The position numbers and the translations under genes are program-made. DNA of 64,000 nucleotides from JACRLW01 sp046349595 (GTDB taxonomy: Bacteria > Planctomycetota > UBA1135 > UBA2386). A model generated the notes under the pieces. It was not told where the DNA came from, ran no database searches, and was given only the letters and a program-made list of their open reading frames with translations. Positions 35,091 through 44,887 of this stretch are shown one piece after another (position 1 is the stretch's first letter; each line of letters opens with the position of its first letter). The stretch covers positions 1,178,001 to 1,242,000 of the forward strand of contig JAXMCA010000002.1 in the NCBI GenBank assembly GCA_046349595.1, given 5' to 3'.

Positions 35091-37369
35091 TCGCGGAGGT
35101 CGAGGACGGTCGTGGTGCCGTCGCCGATCTCGATCGGATGCACGGCGGTGTGACCGGCGATGGTGACCTCCACGCGCAAGCTGCCGGCGGGCACCATCAC
35201 GCCGCGACGACCGGAGGACGGATGCACGATCGCACTGGCACCCGAACCGTCGCGGACCTCGACCACCGCATCGGCGGGGATGCCGTCGAGCCTGAGCGTG
35301 CCCGCCGTCGCCGCGAGGTCGATCTCGAGGTCCGGCCCGTCGAGGTCCGCCGGTTTCGTCGCGAGGGGCATCTCGTCGATCACGCTGCCGTAGACGACCG
35401 GGGCCCAGGGAGTAGGAGTCAGGAGTTCCACGCGCAGCGGTCCGCGCCGCACGCCGTCGATGCGGAACGAGCCGTCGGGCTCCACGGTTGCACCCAGTCG
35501 ATCGCCGCCGCTCTCGCCGTCGCGACGCACGCGCACGCGACAACCCACCGCCGGGTTCGCGCCGAGTCGCGCATGGCCGTGGAGCACTCCGACCGGAGGC
35601 GTTTCGACCGGCAGCACCAGTCCTTCGACGTCGCGAGGTCCGACATCGAGGTCCACGCCGCGCGTCGCGGACAGCGCGGCGAAGCCGAGGCGGATCACGA
35701 CCTGTGCGGAACGGAGGTCAGCGAAGGCGCGAGCGACGTAGTGGCCGGGGACCACATCCGCGAAACGGAAGACGCCGCTGCGGACCGTCTCGATGCGCGG
35801 TTCGAGCTCGGCCGCGGCGAGCACGATCACCGCATGCGGAGCGGTCCCGTCGGTGCTGCCCGACACCGAAGCCAGGGTTCGGAGCACGAGGTCGATCCGC
35901 GTCGTCGCACCGGTGTCGATCTCGACCTCCTCGCGCGCCGATCCGGTGCGACTCTTCGCGACGACGACCTGACGCCCTGCATCGAGGCCCTCCGCGACGA
36001 ATCGTCCGTCGGCCCCGGTCAGCACGTGGATCGGATCGGAGCCACCGCGGGGCGGCTGCAGCGACACGATCACGTCGGCGTGGAGAGCCGGCTCGCCGTG
36101 TTCGTCGACGACCGTCCCTTCGAGCGAGGCGCCGCGTTCGAGCGCGAACAGTTGCTCGGGGACAGCGAGGGCAAGTCCGCCGATCGCGATGCGTGAGTTG
36201 CGGTATCCCCGTGCTCCGACGAGCAGACCTCGCGGAGGAATGGAGTCCACCGCGATGTGGATGCCTCCGTCATCCTTGGCGAACACGCGCCGGTCGTCGG
36301 TCTCGATCCAGGCCTCGGGAATCGCCTGGCGTGTGACTGCGTCGACGATGGTGCAGTGGAGCCCGAGCTCGCGGTCCAACTCGACCGCGATCCGACGCTC
36401 GGCGACCGCGTGGATGGTCTTCGATCGAAAACCGTCGGCCGATACCACGAGGTCCGGCCGCGAATCGGAGCGCACGGGGATCGAGATGTGGAACTCCTCC
36501 ACCGGTACCGATGACGTCGACATCTCCATCGACGAGGTCCACTCACCGTCCGCCGTGCTGACGGAGGTGGAGACGGAAGCGCTCCGCATCGACGCGCCGC
36601 CGGCCGCTGTGACGGTGACCTCGATTCGTTCGAAGGGTTCGAGTTCGACGACACCGAGATCGACGGTCTGCCCGGGCGACGCCTGGATGCTGCGCACTGC
36701 CGCCGCGATTTCAGGTTCCAGACGGAACTCGACATCCAGCGCACCGAAGCGATCCAGGCTCACGTCGAACTGACCGGATGCGTCGGCGTGTCCGAGCGAG
36801 ACATCGCGGATCCCGCCGGTGCATGCCTCGATGGCGGTCGGATCGTGGGCGATCGGTGCGGTGACCCGTGCGCGCAGGCGTGCGAGTCGGATCAGCACGA
36901 ACTCGCCGAGGTCGCGATCGGCCGGCTCCACCGGCACGAAGAGCACCCGCAACTGCTTCACGAAGCCGTCGGCCGTGTACTCGAGATGGAGCATGCCGGG
37001 CGGCGATCCGGTCGGAACCGGAAGGACGAACTCGCCGCGCTGGTCGCTCTTCGCCGTGGTCGAACGCTCGACGATGCACACCGTCGCGTTCGCGATGGGC
37101 TCGCCGTCGACGCTCACGACGCGCCCGTGCACGCTCGCGACCGGATCGATCCCGACCGCGGTCTTTCGTCCATCCTGCGGCATGGGCGTCTCTGCCGCCT
37201 CGAAGCCGATCCGCGCGACGTCGTGCGACGTCGGTTCCGTTCCGCGCTCGGCGCTCCGCGGATGGGCGGGCGCGGGAGTGCGAAGGCCCCCCGGCCAGAG
37301 CAGCACGGTGAGCGCGCAGCACAACGCCGCGGCGATCAGTCCGAGGAACCTGCGATGCAACGGCCTCAC
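35084..37369 (-). CDS. Carboxypeptidase-regulatory-repeat protein, anchored
   Basis: This 761-residue protein starts at a GTG (37367-37369) overlapping the M48 stop, which yields an N-terminal membrane helix (FLGLIAAALCCALTVLLW). The rest is a chain of transthyretin-like carboxypeptidase-regulatory (CarboxypepD_reg-like) beta domains: VHGRVVSVDGEPIANATVCI near residue 85, LEGTVVDEHGEPALHADVIV near 435, and weaker copies. No enzyme site is seen. Such domains give stalk-like or adhesive surfaces. It is translationally coupled to the M48 protease, so it may be its partner or substrate guide. Confidence 0.83.
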   Translation of the reverse strand: MRPLHRRFLGLIAAALCCALTVLLWPGGLRTPAPAHPRSAERGTEPTSHDVARIGFEAAETPMPQDGRKTAVGIDPVASVHGRVVSVDGEPIANATVCIVERSTTAKSDQRGEFVLPVPTGSPPGMLHLEYTADGFVKQLRVLFVPVEPADRDLGEFVLIRLARLRARVTAPIAHDPTAIEACTGGIRDVSLGHADASGQFDVSLDRFGALDVEFRLEPEIAAAVRSIQASPGQTVDLGVVELEPFERIEVTVTAAGGASMRSASVSTSVSTADGEWTSSMEMSTSSVPVEEFHISIPVRSDSRPDLVVSADGFRSKTIHAVAERRIAVELDRELGLHCTIVDAVTRQAIPEAWIETDDRRVFAKDDGGIHIAVDSIPPRGLLVGARGYRNSRIAIGGLALAVPEQLFALERGASLEGTVVDEHGEPALHADVIVSLQPPRGGSDPIHVLTGADGRFVAEGLDAGRQVVVAKSRTGSAREEVEIDTGATTRIDLVLRTLASVSGSTDGTAPHAVIVLAAAELEPRIETVRSGVFRFADVVPGHYVARAFADLRSAQVVIRLGFAALSATRGVDLDVGPRDVEGLVLPVETPPVGVLHGHARLGANPAVGCRVRVRRDGESGGDRLGATVEPDGSFRIDGVRRGPLRVELLTPTPWAPVVYGSVIDEMPLATKPADLDGPDLEIDLAATAGTLRLDGIPADAVVEVRDGSGASAIVHPSSGRRGVMVPAGSLRVEVTIAGHTAVHPIEIGDGTTTVLDLRDH

Positions 37370-39111
37370 CCTCCGTCGTGGGCCGTTGCGAGCTGACGCT
37401 CCATGACCTTGCGCAAGGCTTCCGGTGTGCCATCGAGCCGCAGCAGATGTGCGGCGAGGCGCCGCGCACGCGCAGCTTCGTCGATCGGCGAGCACTCGCT
37501 CCACATCCAGGCCGAGGTGCGGACCACGTCGTCACGCGGGACGGCGAGCGCAAGAGCGAAGTACGGACGCGCGGTCGACGGTCCGCTGTCCGCGGCGCGA
37601 CGGATCGCCTCGTCGAAGGCGCTTTCGGCGAGATCCGCGAGCGTCGCGCGGCGGTCCTTGGACTGCGCGAGCAGCACCAGCGCGGCGTCGATCTCGGAGC
37701 GCAGGCGTTCGACGCGCTCCGGCTCGACGCCCGGCGGGATCTTCGCGATCCGCTCGGCGGCCTCGTCGAAACGCGAGCCGTGCAGCGCCAGCGAAGCGAG
37801 GTCGACCTCGAAGGTGCGCATGTGCGCCCAGGTGCTGACCGCCGCTGCAGCGAGAGCGATCACGACCACACCGATGCGCAGGACACGACCGCGGCGACGG
37901 AAGGCCTCCCGGTGGTCGGCATTGTGCTGGCGCGCGACCAGCGCCTGCACGCGCGCGACCTCGCTCGGGTGGCGGAATGAGCTGCGGAAGCGGTGCCCGG
38001 GGAACAGCTCGCCGACGCGGGTGAGCGCGACGATGCAGGGCTCCGCGCCACCCAGCGCATGCGCCGAGAGATCGTCGGCCTCGAACTCGAAGCGGTGCAT
38101 CATCGCTCGCGTCCCGAGCAGGAAGAGCACCGCCAGGACCGCGCCGCTGAGGATCAGCCAACCCGGAGCGATGGCGTGCAGATCGAGCTGGTCGAGGGGC
38201 TGGATCAACGCGATCGGCACCAGCAGGAAGACGACGATCAGCAGCGCGGGGTGGCCCGCCCTCGCGTGTCCGATCTCGTGGGCGACCACGCCGCGCAGGG
38301 CCTGCGGGTCGAGATAGGTCAGGATGCCGTCGGTGAGCACGAGGTACCTCGGCCAGCTCAACGGTCCGACCATCGCCGCGTTCACCATGCGCATGCCGGT
38401 GTCGAGCGACAGCAGGTCACGGGCGCGGAATCCGAGGCGGGATGCGACCGCGCGCAGGTCCTGTTCGACCCGGGCGGGCAGATCACGCGAGGTGGGCAGG
38501 ATCAGGCGGAACAGCAGCGGCAGGAACCAGGATCCGAGCAGCACGGCGCCGATCAGGCCGAGCGTGGTGCCGAGATCGGTGACCTCGACGAAGGCCGCGA
38601 GCGCGGGCCAGGTCGCGAGCATGTCCATTCCGGCGCCGAGCAGCAGCGCCGCGGTGACGATCAGCGCGATCATCGCGCCGGAGGTGACGTCGATCGGGAC
38701 GTCGACGTCGGCGTCGGCGTACTCGACCTTGCGCGCGAGACGCCCGATCGCGAAGCGCAGCTGCATCTCGAGCAGGAGCAGCGGTGCGAGCAGACCGACG
38801 AAGCGCAGGATGTGCAGGTCGGGCAGCGTGCGTTCGACGAAGTCCTGGTAGCCGCCGACCATCAGCAGCCCGCCCATCGCGATCGGCACGCTGAGCCCGT
38901 GCAATCGCAGCAGCAGCCGCGCGCGGATCCCGGGGCGGCGTCCGCGGCGCACCCTGCGCGCGGCGAACCGCATCCACAACGCGGGCAGCGGCAGGAAGGC
39001 GGCGCCGAGCAAGAGATCGCCACTCGTCGCTTCGCCCGGCAGCCACTGCACGAGATGACCCGACAGGGCGAGGACGGCGAAGCCGAGCCAGAAGGACAGC
39101 GGGACGCTCAC
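37366..39111 (-). CDS. M48-family membrane zinc metalloprotease
   Basis: This 581-residue protein has several N-terminal membrane helices, then the zinc site HEIGH at residues 278-282 with a further Glu at EFEADD (342-347), as in M48 peptidases of the HtpX/Ste24 kind. More membrane helices surround the site, and residues 405-581 form a helical C-terminal part outside the family core. It should degrade damaged membrane proteins or process a membrane-linked substrate. The start is the GTG at 39109-39111, preceded by a GGGGGA ribosome site; the longer frame upstream lies in the TPR gene. The last four bases overlap the next gene. Confidence 0.88.
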   Translation of the reverse strand: MSVPLSFWLGFAVLALSGHLVQWLPGEATSGDLLLGAAFLPLPALWMRFAARRVRRGRRPGIRARLLLRLHGLSVPIAMGGLLMVGGYQDFVERTLPDLHILRFVGLLAPLLLLEMQLRFAIGRLARKVEYADADVDVPIDVTSGAMIALIVTAALLLGAGMDMLATWPALAAFVEVTDLGTTLGLIGAVLLGSWFLPLLFRLILPTSRDLPARVEQDLRAVASRLGFRARDLLSLDTGMRMVNAAMVGPLSWPRYLVLTDGILTYLDPQALRGVVAHEIGHARAGHPALLIVVFLLVPIALIQPLDQLDLHAIAPGWLILSGAVLAVLFLLGTRAMMHRFEFEADDLSAHALGGAEPCIVALTRVGELFPGHRFRSSFRHPSEVARVQALVARQHNADHREAFRRRGRVLRIGVVVIALAAAAVSTWAHMRTFEVDLASLALHGSRFDEAAERIAKIPPGVEPERVERLRSEIDAALVLLAQSKDRRATLADLAESAFDEAIRRAADSGPSTARPYFALALAVPRDDVVRTSAWMWSECSPIDEAARARRLAAHLLRLDGTPEALRKVMERQLATAHDGG

Positions 39112-39139
39112 CGCTTCGATCCCCCGCTCGGCCCGACGC

Positions 39140-40144
39140 TCATCGTCCGGACTCCTCCTTGCCGGACTTGCGCTTGCCGAAGGCCTTCTCGCGGGCCGCG
39201 GCGAAGCGGGCCTGGGCGCGGATCGAACGCAGGTCGGGATCCTCGTCGAACATCTTCGCGGTGATCTCCACCGAGGAATCGACCTTGCCGGCGGCGACGA
39301 GTTCGGCGCAGCGCTCGAGCGCGGCGAGCGCGTCGTCGCCGCGACCGGCCAGAGCGTGGCAGCACGCGAAGTCGTATTCGTCGAGAGCGGAGACGCGATC
39401 CTCGAGCGCCTTGATGCCCGCCGCGTAGCGGTCCCACCAGCTCGCCGCGAGGGGGTACTCGCGGAGGTCGTAGTGCAGCTTGGCGAGCGCGCGGACGAAG
39501 TGCAGCTCGTCGGCGGTCTTGCGCGCACCGGCGTTGCGGTTGAGCTCGTCGATGCGGGTCTGCACCAGGTCCCGGCGACCCCACTGCGCGAGCGCGAACG
39601 ACAAGGCTTCACGCAGTGCCTCGGCCTCGAAATCCTCGTCGGACGCGATCTTGGTGATGCGGTCGAGTGTCGCCGCTTCCGGCGCCTTGTCGAAGATGTC
39701 GCGCAGCGCCGGCACCAGAGCCGGGCGTTGATCGCTCGGGAACCAGCCGGGTGTGTCGAGCAGCAGACCCATCAGGAAGCGACCGGAGTAGGGCTGGAGG
39801 ATGCGCAGGTCGTCGTACTGGCCGGCGAAGCGCATGCCGGCGTTCTGCGCGCGTCCGACGAACTCGAGCACCGTGCTCGACAGCAGCGTCTCGACGGCGA
39901 CCCTCCGATCCCGGTCGTCCGGCGAGGTGGCACGCAGCGCATCGGCCAACGCCCGCAGGCCCGGAGCTCCGCCCTCGACCAGGGCCGCGGCTGCCGCGTC
40001 GAGCTTGCTGCGATCGGAGTGATCCGAGTCGATCCAGGTCTTCAGCGCCTTGACGAAGGACGGCTGCTGCACGGGAGCGGGCGGATCCTGCCCCGCTGCG
40101 GTGATCGCCAGTCCCAGACAGACGAGGGTGCGCGCGAACGACAT
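39140..40144 (-). CDS. Secreted TPR/HEAT-like helical protein
   Basis: This 334-residue secreted protein has a signal peptide (MSFARTLVCLGLAITAAGQ) and helix pairs throughout, for example LHYDLREYPLAASWWDRYAA near residue 230. The tail is basic (GKRKSGKEESGR). No enzyme motif is seen, and I do not recognise a named family. It precedes the M48 protease by 28 bp and follows the SDR gene by 27 bp, so it is probably in the same transcript and may present substrates to the protease. Confidence 0.8.
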   Translation of the reverse strand: MSFARTLVCLGLAITAAGQDPPAPVQQPSFVKALKTWIDSDHSDRSKLDAAAAALVEGGAPGLRALADALRATSPDDRDRRVAVETLLSSTVLEFVGRAQNAGMRFAGQYDDLRILQPYSGRFLMGLLLDTPGWFPSDQRPALVPALRDIFDKAPEAATLDRITKIASDEDFEAEALREALSFALAQWGRRDLVQTRIDELNRNAGARKTADELHFVRALAKLHYDLREYPLAASWWDRYAAGIKALEDRVSALDEYDFACCHALAGRGDDALAALERCAELVAAGKVDSSVEITAKMFDEDPDLRSIRAQARFAAAREKAFGKRKSGKEESGR

Positions 40145-40171
40145 GGCAGCGCTTCTACACCGCCGCGGCGT

Positions 40172-40924
40172 TCAGGTGTGGGATGCTGCCGTCCCCGGCA
40201 GGCGGATCAGCGTCTCGCCGGGAGCCGGAATCGCGGTGCCGGCGGCGGCGGAGAGCAACCAATCGACCACGACATCGATTGCCGTCCAGGTGCTCCGATC
40301 CGCGTCGGGCATCGCCGCGCGATTCGCGGGAGTGTCGATGGTGCCCGGAGTCACCAGCGCCACCCCCACGCCCTGCGCCGCCAGTTCGACCGAGAGCGCG
40401 CGTGCGTACTCGTGCAGCGCGGCCTTCGACGCGAGGTAGAGACCCACGTTCGCCCCTCCGCTCCCGACTCCGGCGCTGCCGATCACGACGATCCTGCCGG
40501 CCTTCCGTCGGATCATCGGTCCGGCGACGGCGCGCACGAGGTTGTGCACGGCGAAGAAGTTCGCCTCCATCAGCTCCTCGTCGTCGTCCTGGACGGTGCG
40601 CCCGATCGGTGCGGAGCGGAACGCGCCGGCCGTCGACACGAAGGCCCGGATCGGGCCGAGCGTGTCGTTCGCGCCCTTCGCGAAACCTGCTGCGGCTTCG
40701 CCGTCGCGCGCGCCCACGTGGGCCACGATGCCGGGGGCACCCTCGAGAGCGCTGCGCATCGCGCTCACCTGCCAGGCCTTGTGCACGGCGATCGCCGGTC
40801 GCGCTCCGATCTCGAGCAGGCGTTTCAGCAGAGCGGAACCGACGGCACCGCTGCTTCCCAGGAGAGCGACGGTCGCGCCGCGCAGGCTGCGCAGGGGGTC
40901 GGAAGGTACGGCGTCGGTGGGCAT
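40172..40924 (-). CDS. Short-chain dehydrogenase/reductase
   Basis: This 250-residue cytosolic enzyme is a classical SDR. The nucleotide loop is GSSGAVGS at residues 23-30, which is a slightly altered form of TGxxxGxG; the acid of the adenine pocket is not clear. The catalytic set is Ser150, Tyr163 and Lys167 (YLASK), with an Asn at residue 122 in ANFFAVHNL. The substrate cannot be read from the sequence. It starts at ATG 40922-40924 and lies between dapF and the TPR gene. Confidence 0.92.
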   Translation of the reverse strand: MPTDAVPSDPLRSLRGATVALLGSSGAVGSALLKRLLEIGARPAIAVHKAWQVSAMRSALEGAPGIVAHVGARDGEAAAGFAKGANDTLGPIRAFVSTAGAFRSAPIGRTVQDDDEELMEANFFAVHNLVRAVAGPMIRRKAGRIVVIGSAGVGSGGANVGLYLASKAALHEYARALSVELAAQGVGVALVTPGTIDTPANRAAMPDADRSTWTAIDVVVDWLLSAAAGTAIPAPGETLIRLPGTAASHT

Positions 40925-41011
40925 GGGGGAGAAGCTAAGGCGTGAGGATCGCGCCCACCAACGCCGTCCCGCGTGGTGATCGCAAGCCTCATGCCGCGGA
41001 GGTCGATGCGT

Positions 41012-41827
41012 TCAATCCCCGAGGCGACCGTCGAAGACCCGCACCACCGGACCTTCGAGATCGGCGCGATCGTCGGCGAGACGGTGGATCCGCACCTCGC
41101 CCCCGCGCATGCGCACGCGCACGCTGTCGATCGACAGCCGACGGCTGCGCAATGCGGCCATCGCCGCGGCGGTCGCGCCACTCCCGCAGGCCCAGGTTTC
41201 ACCCGAACCGCGTTCGAAGGTGCGCTGGATCAGCCGGTCACCGCCCACCACCTGAACCACCTCGACGTTCACGCCCGAAGGGAAGCGCGGCAGCCGCCGG
41301 ATCACCGTCGCGACCGACTCCAGCGGCACGCGTTCGGGATCCTCGTCGACGAACACGACCGCGTGAGGATTGCCTGCATCGACGGTCCAGAACGACAGGC
41401 TGCGTTCGCCGACGACGATCGCATCCGGTCGCGCGAAGACCTCGACGCGCGGCATCTGCACGCGGGCTGCGACGATCGCACCCTGCGCGTCGCGCTGGAC
41501 CGCTGCTGCGAGGACGCCGGAATCGGTCTCGATCTGCATGCGGTCGCCGTTCACGCGAGAGGATTGGATCGCGAAGGCCGCACACAGGCGCAGTCCATTG
41601 CCGCACATCGCTCCGCGCGAACCGTCCGAGTTCCACATCCACATGCGCACGTCGGCGCGATTGCTCGGTCCGATCGCGATCAGTCCGTCGCCGCCGATCC
41701 CGAAGCGGCGCTCGGAGACCACCGGTGCGATCTCCGCCCCGTTGTCGATCACGTCCGGCCAGGCGAAGCCGTCGACCATCACGTAGTCGTTGCCCGCACC
41801 GTGCATCTTCACGAAGTCGAGAGGCAT
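41012..41827 (-). CDS. dapF: Diaminopimelate epimerase DapF
   Basis: This 271-residue cytosolic enzyme interconverts LL- and meso-diaminopimelate for lysine and peptidoglycan. Both catalytic cysteines are present, Cys75 in MCGNGLR and Cys214 in WACGSGA, with the family segments HGAGNDYV at residue 9, RFGIGGDGLI near 41 and DAGNPHAV near 150. The gene starts at ATG 41825-41827, 12 bp after rnhC. A working DAP epimerase agrees with a peptidoglycan cell wall, now accepted for many planctomycetes. Confidence 0.96.
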   Translation of the reverse strand: MPLDFVKMHGAGNDYVMVDGFAWPDVIDNGAEIAPVVSERRFGIGGDGLIAIGPSNRADVRMWMWNSDGSRGAMCGNGLRLCAAFAIQSSRVNGDRMQIETDSGVLAAAVQRDAQGAIVAARVQMPRVEVFARPDAIVVGERSLSFWTVDAGNPHAVVFVDEDPERVPLESVATVIRRLPRFPSGVNVEVVQVVGGDRLIQRTFERGSGETWACGSGATAAAMAALRSRRLSIDSVRVRMRGGEVRIHRLADDRADLEGPVVRVFDGRLGD

Positions 41828-41839
41828 GGCGATCGACCC

Positions 41840-42757
41840 TCACAATCCGGGGATGCGCATCGTGTTCTTGAAGTGGAGCTTCGCGACCTTGCCGAGCAGG
41901 TCGCGTCCGCCGATCTGCACCACACGGCGCGCGGGAGACTCGGTGGGCTCGCCGGCGCCCTTGTGGAGATCGGTGCCGCAGGCGTCGCTGCACGCGGCCA
42001 GACCGTCGAGGAATGCAGCTCGCGCGACGATCGACGCTGCGGCGACCGCGAGATTGCGTTCGGCGCGCGGCACCTGGATCACCTCGAGCGCGGGCACCTC
42101 CTCCTTGCGCAGCGCCTTGCCGACGTAGGCGTCGTCGCCGAACTTGTCGACGACGATGCGCGCGGCATCGGCGTGGCGCAGCGTGAGGGCCTTGATCGCG
42201 CGAGCGTGCAGCGACCCCAGCAGCACGTTGACGTTGCGCACCTTCTCCCACGCCGCGTTGTAGTCCGTGGGTTGCAGCGCGATCGCCTCGGCGTCGCAGA
42301 GCTCCTCGATGCGACCGGCGAGGAGACGGGCGCGGTCGTCGGTGAGCGTCTTGGAATCGCGCACCCCGAGCTTGCCGAGCTCCGCGGTCTGCGCCGGCGT
42401 GACGAACACCGCGGCGACCACCAGCGGTCCGAAGTAGTCGCCCTTGCCGGCCTCGTCGGAACCGATGGTCGGCCGATCGAGCGGCAGATCGATGTCGTCG
42501 GGCCGGTCCTTCGCTCCGGTCGACCGCTTGGTGCCCGCGTGGAGGAAGCGGTTCTCGAAGGCATCGAGGTCGCTGCCCTGCACGACCAGCTTGCCGCTCG
42601 TGTAGCAGGTGGCGACGAAGCCCTCGGCCTTGACCTGGAAGCGCGCGTGCGGCGCCGGTCGCCATTCGGCGTGGGCCGGCAGTTCGTCGCGGAGCCGGCG
42701 CTCGAGTTCCGCCGCAGCCCGTGCGTCGACGACGAAGACCCGCGTCTCGTGGGCCAT
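41840..42757 (-). CDS. rnhC: Ribonuclease HIII
   Basis: This 305-residue enzyme removes RNA from RNA-DNA hybrids. The family hallmark is GSDEAGKGDYFGP at residues 99-111, with acids Asp101 and Glu102, and a later acid Asp134 in RDSKTL. The N-terminal 85 residues carry the TBP-like domain seen in RNase HIII (CYTSGKLVVQG near residue 51), which separates it from RNase HII. It sits seven bases after a small lipoprotein gene and 12 bases before dapF. Confidence 0.95.
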   Translation of the reverse strand: MAHETRVFVVDARAAAELERRLRDELPAHAEWRPAPHARFQVKAEGFVATCYTSGKLVVQGSDLDAFENRFLHAGTKRSTGAKDRPDDIDLPLDRPTIGSDEAGKGDYFGPLVVAAVFVTPAQTAELGKLGVRDSKTLTDDRARLLAGRIEELCDAEAIALQPTDYNAAWEKVRNVNVLLGSLHARAIKALTLRHADAARIVVDKFGDDAYVGKALRKEEVPALEVIQVPRAERNLAVAAASIVARAAFLDGLAACSDACGTDLHKGAGEPTESPARRVVQIGGRDLLGKVAKLHFKNTMRIPGL

Positions 42758-42764
42758 CGCGTGC

Positions 42765-43085
42765 TCAGCGTTCGACGACGACGGTGCGCGAGGTCGAGCC
42801 GAAGATCGGCAGCAGCACCGGTGCGAGCAGGATGTCCCAGAAGCCGTAGTAGGTCGTGATGCGGTAGCTGCGCAGGTCGTGCGTCATGCGCTGCGTGTCG
42901 ACCTCGTTCCAGCGGACCAGTCCGAAGCCCCAGTAGAACTGCCGGGCCGACTCCTCGCCGATGCCATTGGGTCCGAGGCCGACCGTGTGCTGATGCCACG
43001 AGCAACCACCCGCGATGCCGGTGAGGCCGAGCACGACGGCGAGCAGCGCAGCTCTCCCGCGCCGGGAAGCAGGTGTCGATCGCAT
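42765..43085 (-). CDS. Small lipoprotein, function unknown
   Basis: This 106-residue protein starts at ATG 43083-43085 with a basic N-terminus, a hydrophobic stretch and a Cys at GIAGGC, which is a weak lipobox. The mature part has a His-rich start (CSWHQHTVGLG), then ARQFYWGFGLVRWNEVDTQR and a hydrophobic end with IFGSTSRTV. It reminds me of small Bor-like or DUF-type lipoproteins, but I cannot fix the family. A longer open frame upstream would run antisense or into the acyltransferase gene and is not used. Confidence 0.72.
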   Translation of the reverse strand: MRSTPASRRGRAALLAVVLGLTGIAGGCSWHQHTVGLGPNGIGEESARQFYWGFGLVRWNEVDTQRMTHDLRSYRITTYYGFWDILLAPVLLPIFGSTSRTVVVER

Positions 43086-43099
43086 GGGGCGGGGTTCTA

Positions 43100-43732
43100 T
43101 CACGACGCGAGGTCCCGCTCCGCAGCCTGTTCGGCTTCGAGGAGGCGGCGCGAGAGTTCGGCGACCAGGGCGTCGCGGGCAGAGTCGTCGATCCGCTTGG
43201 GGACGACGATCGGCTCGGACAGGGTGTAGTGGATGCGCGCGAAGGGCATCGGAACGACGAAGCGATCCCAGGACGACAGCTTGCGCGCGCGCGACGCCGC
43301 GAAGCTGAGGATGCGGATCGGCAGCCCGGCGAGCCCGGCGAGCTGGATCAGTCCCGGTTCGACCTTGCCGCGCGGCCCGCGCGGCCCGTCGGGGGTGATC
43401 ATGGTCACCTTGTCGCGGCATCCGCGCAGGACGCCGAGCGCCGCCGCGGCGCCGCCGCGCGTGCTGGAGCCGCGGACGAGGGTGAAGCCGAGACGCTGCA
43501 CGGTTTGGGCGATGAGCTCGCCGTCGCGATGCGTGCTGATCATCGCTGCAAAGCCGAGGTCGCGCCCGCACAGAGCTATGAACAGGATGTGTGCGTGGAG
43601 TGACAGGTACAGCCCCGGCTCCTCCAGATCGCGCAGCCGCGACCGACCTCGCCAGGTGAAGGCCAGGAGGCGGAGGACGATCGAACCGATGCGCCCGGCG
43701 AGGCGCTGCTGCCAGGGACGGCGCAGCTTCAC
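43100..43732 (-). CDS. DUF374 lysophospholipid acyltransferase-like protein
   Basis: This 210-residue protein is typical of the DUF374 group: LYLSLHAHILFI near residue 42, then LVRGSSTRGGAAAAL near 85 and TPDGPRGPRG near 113. The group is close to lipid A and phospholipid acyltransferases. An HxxxxD-like acid is not obvious in the N-terminal part; His46 and His48 in SLHAH are the candidates. It should act at the inner membrane, perhaps on lipid A or a glycolipid. It starts at a GTG overlapping the upstream stop. Confidence 0.88.
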   Translation of the reverse strand: MKLRRPWQQRLAGRIGSIVLRLLAFTWRGRSRLRDLEEPGLYLSLHAHILFIALCGRDLGFAAMISTHRDGELIAQTVQRLGFTLVRGSSTRGGAAAALGVLRGCRDKVTMITPDGPRGPRGKVEPGLIQLAGLAGLPIRILSFAASRARKLSSWDRFVVPMPFARIHYTLSEPIVVPKRIDDSARDALVAELSRRLLEAEQAAERDLAS

Positions 43733-44739
43733 GGAGTGGTCTCTCCCGTGTCGTCCTGCGGGGTGTCGTCCGCGGGGAGCGACGTCGATGGGTCGTCCTC
43801 CGACAGCATTGCCTGCGCTTGCACGGTCTCGTCTCGCTCGAGCTTGGCTCGCATGCGCGCTTCACGTCCGCCGATGCGGATGCCGGCGAGCGCCAGGAGC
43901 ACGAAGCCGAGGATCATCGAGTAGGAGAAGCAGTTCTCAAACAGGAAGGTCCACGACGCCCCGGAGTCGTTCTGCAGCCAGTGCAGCCAGCGGTCGTACT
44001 CCTCGATCAGCGGTCGGTCGGTGGCGAGTGCGTAGCCGGCCGCGAAGCCGTCGGTCTCGGTCGCGAGCTGGATGCCGCGTCGGATCACGGCCATCCCCCG
44101 GCGGCGGATCAACCAGTCGACGAAGGAGAAGCTCTGGTGGTAGGCGAGGCGACGGGCGTAGTCGTCCTTGGGGAAGTCGGCGCTGAGGTGGGACAGCGAT
44201 TCCAGCCGTCCGAACCGCGCCGGCATCACGATGTCGACCTCCTTCGCCTGCAGGTAGGTGTCACCGCTCAGGCACTGGGCGAGACCTTCGTGCAGCCAGC
44301 GGGGCACGCGATTGGCGACGGGACCCGCGAACTGGTCGATGAGCACGTGGGTCAGCTCGTGGGCGAGGACCGTGCGCAGATCGTCCGGCGGTGTGCCGCG
44401 GAGGTGATCGAGGAGGACGTGGATCTGATTGCGACCGAGCAGGGCGAAGCCCGGCGTGCCGTGATGGAGGTGGCGCGCGTCGTCCTCCGCGAGGGAGGAT
44501 TCGTCGGAGTGGAGCACCACCGAGAAGGGCGCGCTCGGCGTACCTGGGAAGGACGGGGCGATGCGGGCGAGCGCCTGAGGGATCAGCCGCCGGACAGCGG
44601 CGAGATTGGCTTCGGTGACGCCTCCGTCTGCGGCTCGGACGGCGAAGTCCGCCGCCGGGGCCGGCGGGTCCTGGCACGTCGCGTCGCCCGCGAACCCGGC
44701 GAGGGTCAGCACGGAAGGGAAGACGAGGCAGGCGAACAC
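43729..44739 (-). CDS. Secreted MA-type zinc metallopeptidase, membrane-tethered
   Basis: This protein of about 336 residues has the zinc site HELTH at residues 127-131 and a third ligand Glu151 in WLHEGLA, as in peptidase MA-like proteins. A C-terminal membrane helix lies near residue 285 (FSYSMILGFVLLALAGI), followed by a charged Asp/Thr-rich tail. The start is uncertain: the GTG at 44737-44739 leaves a short hydrophobic N-terminus (VFACLVFPSVLTLAGF) with no basic residues before it, while farther starts would overlap the divergent gene at 44888. The zinc site is clear; the exact N-terminus is not. Confidence 0.78.
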   Translation of the reverse strand: MFACLVFPSVLTLAGFAGDATCQDPPAPAADFAVRAADGGVTEANLAAVRRLIPQALARIAPSFPGTPSAPFSVVLHSDESSLAEDDARHLHHGTPGFALLGRNQIHVLLDHLRGTPPDDLRTVLAHELTHVLIDQFAGPVANRVPRWLHEGLAQCLSGDTYLQAKEVDIVMPARFGRLESLSHLSADFPKDDYARRLAYHQSFSFVDWLIRRRGMAVIRRGIQLATETDGFAAGYALATDRPLIEEYDRWLHWLQNDSGASWTFLFENCFSYSMILGFVLLALAGIRIGGREARMRAKLERDETVQAQAMLSEDDPSTSLPADDTPQDDTGETTP

Positions 44740-44887
44740 CGTCGACGTGCGTCGTCCGGCGGAGGCCCGTCGCCTACGCTCCGGGCGTCCGGTCCGGTGC
44801 GTCGTCGCGATGACCGCCTCGCGTGGGGCGATCGTCCGCCACGATCCCGGACAGGTCGGTCCGCCGTGACCCTCGGAGTCAGAATCG